Assembly: GCA_041497995.1 (NCBI GenBank)
Contig: JBGQHM010000008.1
Location: 1 to 41,782 of the forward strand
Direction: 5' to 3'
Length of the DNA: 41,782 nt
Source of the DNA: DATKMS01 sp041497995
GTDB lineage: Bacteria > Desulfobacterota > Binatia > HRBIN30
Part shown: positions 40,127 through 41,782 of the stretch, in pieces
Layout: each line of letters starts with the position of its first letter
Numbering within the stretch: the first letter of the stretch is position 1
Translations under genes and position numbers: made by a program
The notes under the pieces: generated by a model
Told to the model about the DNA's origin: nothing
Seen by the model: the letters and a program-made list of their open reading frames with translations, nothing else
The model's database searches: none

Positions 40127-40594
40127 ATGTCCGCTAAGACCGCACGACCGTTTACGCCACGCGAAGAGAAAGTCGGCAGCGCCGTGATCAAGGTCATGTC
40201 GCGGTTGAACGCCTGGGTCTACCGCGTCAGCGGCGGCCGGCTCACCGGCCGCTTTCCGGGGGGTGCCCCGGTCCTGCTGCTGACCACCATCGGTCGCAAG
40301 TCAGGCCAGCCGCAGACCGCGCCGCTGCTGTACCTCATGGATGGCGACAACTACATCGTCGTCGCCTCCAAAGGCGGCATGGCGCACCACCCGCTGTGGT
40401 TCAAAAACCTCGAAGCAAACCCACGCGTCGAGGTCGAAGTGGGTAGTCGCAAGCTGCCCGCCACGGCACGCCGTGCGAGCGACGACGAGAAAGCCGTGCT
40501 CTGGCCACGGCTGGTGAAGATGTATTCAAGCTACGCCGACTACCAGGCCCGCACGTCGCGCGACATCCCGGTCGTCATCCTGACGCCGGGGTGA
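40127..40594 (+). CDS. Deazaflavin (F420)-dependent nitroreductase family protein
   Basis: A 155-residue protein of the Ddn/DUF385 split-barrel family. VYRVSGGRLTGRFPGGAPVLLLTTIGRKSGQPQTAPLLYLMDGDNYIVVASKGGMAHHPLWFKNLEANPRVEVEVG is almost a full family signature: TIGRKSG and the ASKGG...HP-x-W-x-x-NL segment bind the deazaflavin. Known members use reduced F420 to reduce quinones or nitroimidazoles. This implies that the host makes or imports F420, which is uncommon among Gram-negatives outside a few lineages. ATG 40127 follows GGGAGGGATCGACG. It has no F420 biosynthesis genes nearby in the window. Confidence 0.92.
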   Translation: MSAKTARPFTPREEKVGSAVIKVMSRLNAWVYRVSGGRLTGRFPGGAPVLLLTTIGRKSGQPQTAPLLYLMDGDNYIVVASKGGMAHHPLWFKNLEANPRVEVEVGSRKLPATARRASDDEKAVLWPRLVKMYSSYADYQARTSRDIPVVILTPG

Positions 40595-40679
40595 CGCTGA
40601 TGAGAACAGGGAGCGATTCTCTCCCACGACCCGCGACAGTGCGCACCCTTCGTGATAGGGGATCGGCAGCGAGGAAAAG

Positions 40680-41165
40680 ATGGACGCGAAGCGGATGCTT
40701 GAAGACATGGCTGACCTCGAATCGCGGATCGCGATGATCTACGAGCGCTTCGCAGCGCAGTTCCATGACGCTGCAGACGTGAGCGATCTGTGGGCGAGCA
40801 TGAGTCGCGAAGAGGTGCATCACGCCGACCTCCTCAGTCACGCCGCCGGCGTCACCGGACACGCGCCGGTCGACCCGTCGCTCGTCGAGCATGTCGGCAA
40901 GCTGCAATCCGTGGTCGTACGGTACGAAGGCGAACAAGTGAAGATTGTCCATCTCCAGGATGCTCTGGAGGCGACAATCAACCTAGAGGAAGCCGAAGAA
41001 GACCATCTGCACGCCCACCTGATTCAACTCGGCGACGCGGCCCGAGCGCTGGTGGACGAACCGACGATGCAGCATCGCCTGCGCGGTGTCTTGGAGCATG
41101 CGGTGAAGGTCTTCGGCACGGTCGCGTTGCAGCAGCGTATCACGCAAGGCCGCTTTCACGACTAG
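40680..41165 (+). CDS. Ferritin-like/rubrerythrin-like protein
   Basis: A 161-residue all-helical protein of the ferritin-like superfamily. Helix 1 is LEDMADLESRIAMIYERFAAQFH, helix 2 has SREEVHHADLLSHAAG with an E-x-x-H pair (E45, H48), and helix 3/4 has ALEATINLEEAEEDHLHAHLIQLGDAA with further acidic and His residues. The pattern suits a diiron or dimanganese four-helix site. Unlike rubrerythrins it lacks a rubredoxin domain with four cysteines. ATG 40680 follows GAGGAAAAG. Likely role is metal or oxidant handling (inference); the partner is not evident. Confidence 0.75.
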   Translation: MDAKRMLEDMADLESRIAMIYERFAAQFHDAADVSDLWASMSREEVHHADLLSHAAGVTGHAPVDPSLVEHVGKLQSVVVRYEGEQVKIVHLQDALEATINLEEAEEDHLHAHLIQLGDAARALVDEPTMQHRLRGVLEHAVKVFGTVALQQRITQGRFHD

Positions 41166-41185
41166 TGCTTAGTAGCGTCACTCCA

Positions 41186-41782
41186 ATGGACTTTTCGCGC
41201 TTCGACGCGCGTCGGTACCGGACCGTGCCCGTACGCGATGGGTACTCCGAGTGGGCGCGGAGCTACGACGCGACGGTCCGTGGCGAGATGGACATCCCTC
41301 TCCTCGGCCGCATCCAATCCGTATCGTGGCCTGAGATCGGACAAGCGATCGATCTCGCCTGCGGGACCGGCCGCATCGGCGCATGGCTGAAGAGCAGGGG
41401 AGTGAGGGACGTCGACGGGGTCGACCTGACGCCGGCGATGCTGGAGATGGCGCAAGCAAAAGGCGCCTATCGGCGTCTGAAGGTCACCAACGTACTCGAC
41501 ACCGGCCTCGACACCGAAGCGTATGATCTCTGCACCCAAGTGCTTGCCGATGAGCACCTTGCGGATCTACGCCCTCTGTACCGAGAGGCCGCCCGTCTTG
41601 CGAAACCTGGCTGTTCGTTCGTCATCGTCGGGTACCACCCGTACTTTCTGCTGAGCGGGATTCCGACGCACTTCGATTCTGCGACCGGCGAGCCGGTGGC
41701 CATCGAAAGCTATGTCCACCTGTTCAGCGATCATGTGCAGGCGGCGCACGCAGCACATTGGTCGCTGGCAGAGATGCATGAA
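41186..41782 (+). CDS. Class I SAM-dependent methyltransferase, cut by window end
   Basis: The first 199 residues of a methyltransferase with no stop before the window ends. After the start (MDFSRFDARRYRTVPVRDGYSEWARSYD), motif I is IDLACGTGRIGAWL (D56 to G62), then VDGVDLTPAMLEMAQAKGAY (motif II) and a segment YDLCTQVLADEHLADLRPLYREAARLAKPGCSFVIVGY. The arrangement matches UbiE/CoQ-like and small-molecule methyltransferases. The substrate is unknown. ATG 41186 is the likely start; a GTG at 41165 is in frame and overlaps the stop of the ferritin-like gene by one base. It is probably co-transcribed with the gene before it. Confidence 0.85.
   Translation, partial: MDFSRFDARRYRTVPVRDGYSEWARSYDATVRGEMDIPLLGRIQSVSWPEIGQAIDLACGTGRIGAWLKSRGVRDVDGVDLTPAMLEMAQAKGAYRRLKVTNVLDTGLDTEAYDLCTQVLADEHLADLRPLYREAARLAKPGCSFVIVGYHPYFLLSGIPTHFDSATGEPVAIESYVHLFSDHVQAAHAAHWSLAEMHE

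Noticed and set aside
1..41782. tRNA, rRNA, riboswitch or CRISPR array in intergenic regions
   Set aside because: I looked through the gaps for T-loop GTTCGA contexts, cloverleaf arms, known riboswitch cores and regularly spaced repeats and found none that held up by eye; a covariance-model scan would be needed to exclude small RNAs.

Overview
The window is about 41.8 kb of GC-rich bacterial chromosome from a Gram-negative (diderm) organism. Two tripartite RND efflux systems, an outer-membrane lipoprotein factor and periplasmic adaptors require an outer membrane. A deazaflavin (F420)-type nitroreductase, an IVD-like acyl-CoA dehydrogenase, Thr/Pro-rich linkers in a secreted protein and dispersed GATTGCGG and TCGATAC-type intergenic palindromes resemble what is seen in uncultured soil or sediment lineages such as Candidatus Binatota or deltaproteobacteria. 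That placement is an inference; no rRNA or tRNA gene is visible to anchor it.

Layout, left to right. (a) 1-6182, mostly housekeeping: a MacA-like adaptor and LolD/MacB-type ABC ATPase on the minus strand, biotin synthase, an acyl-CoA dehydrogenase, two tandem thioredoxins and an alpha/beta hydrolase, with repeat hairpins in several gaps. (b) 6183-9661, an accessory segment: REPIN-like palindromes beside an eroded GIY-YIG nuclease gene, a secreted protein with an IPTL-CTERM-like tail, a secreted DUF1566 protein, a HigBA toxin-antitoxin pair with a perfect operator, and further palindromes. (c) 9662-13333, plus strand: an N-acetylglutamate synthase-like AAK-GNAT protein (probably a leaderless message), type II pantothenate kinase, a small membrane protein and an SDR-SnoaL fusion. 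(d) 13361-19662, minus strand: a four-gene run (NTF2-like protein with a histone-H1-like tail, a small coiled-coil protein, a FecR protein, an MFS transporter), then a secreted DUF11-like protein and a GT-C/TPR membrane protein. (e) 19700-23041, sparse accessory DNA: a ribbon-helix-helix/zinc-knuckle microprotein with a strong promoter and long leader, a Cys-rich microprotein, a GNAT, an unknown small protein and a truncated secreted protein.

(f) 23208-37125 is the centrepiece: one co-oriented run of MarR regulator, MdtA-MdtB-MdtC-like transporter, NodT/OprM-like outer-membrane channel, MexA-like lipoprotein adaptor and MexB-like HAE1 pump. Two complete inner-membrane RND systems therefore appear to share one channel gene and one local regulator with a palindromic operator in front of it. 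The final stop codon overlaps the stop of a convergent PAS-PAS-GGDEF gene in a shared CTAG.

(g) 37122-41782: the diguanylate cyclase and a divergent NAD-type isocitrate/isopropylmalate dehydrogenase, then a small membrane protein, an F420-type nitroreductase, a ferritin-like protein and a methyltransferase cut by the window end.

The least explained signals are the covarying palindromes next to the GIY-YIG gene, the small Cys-rich DNA-binding-like genes at 19.9-20.8 kb, and the fused dual-RND operon.
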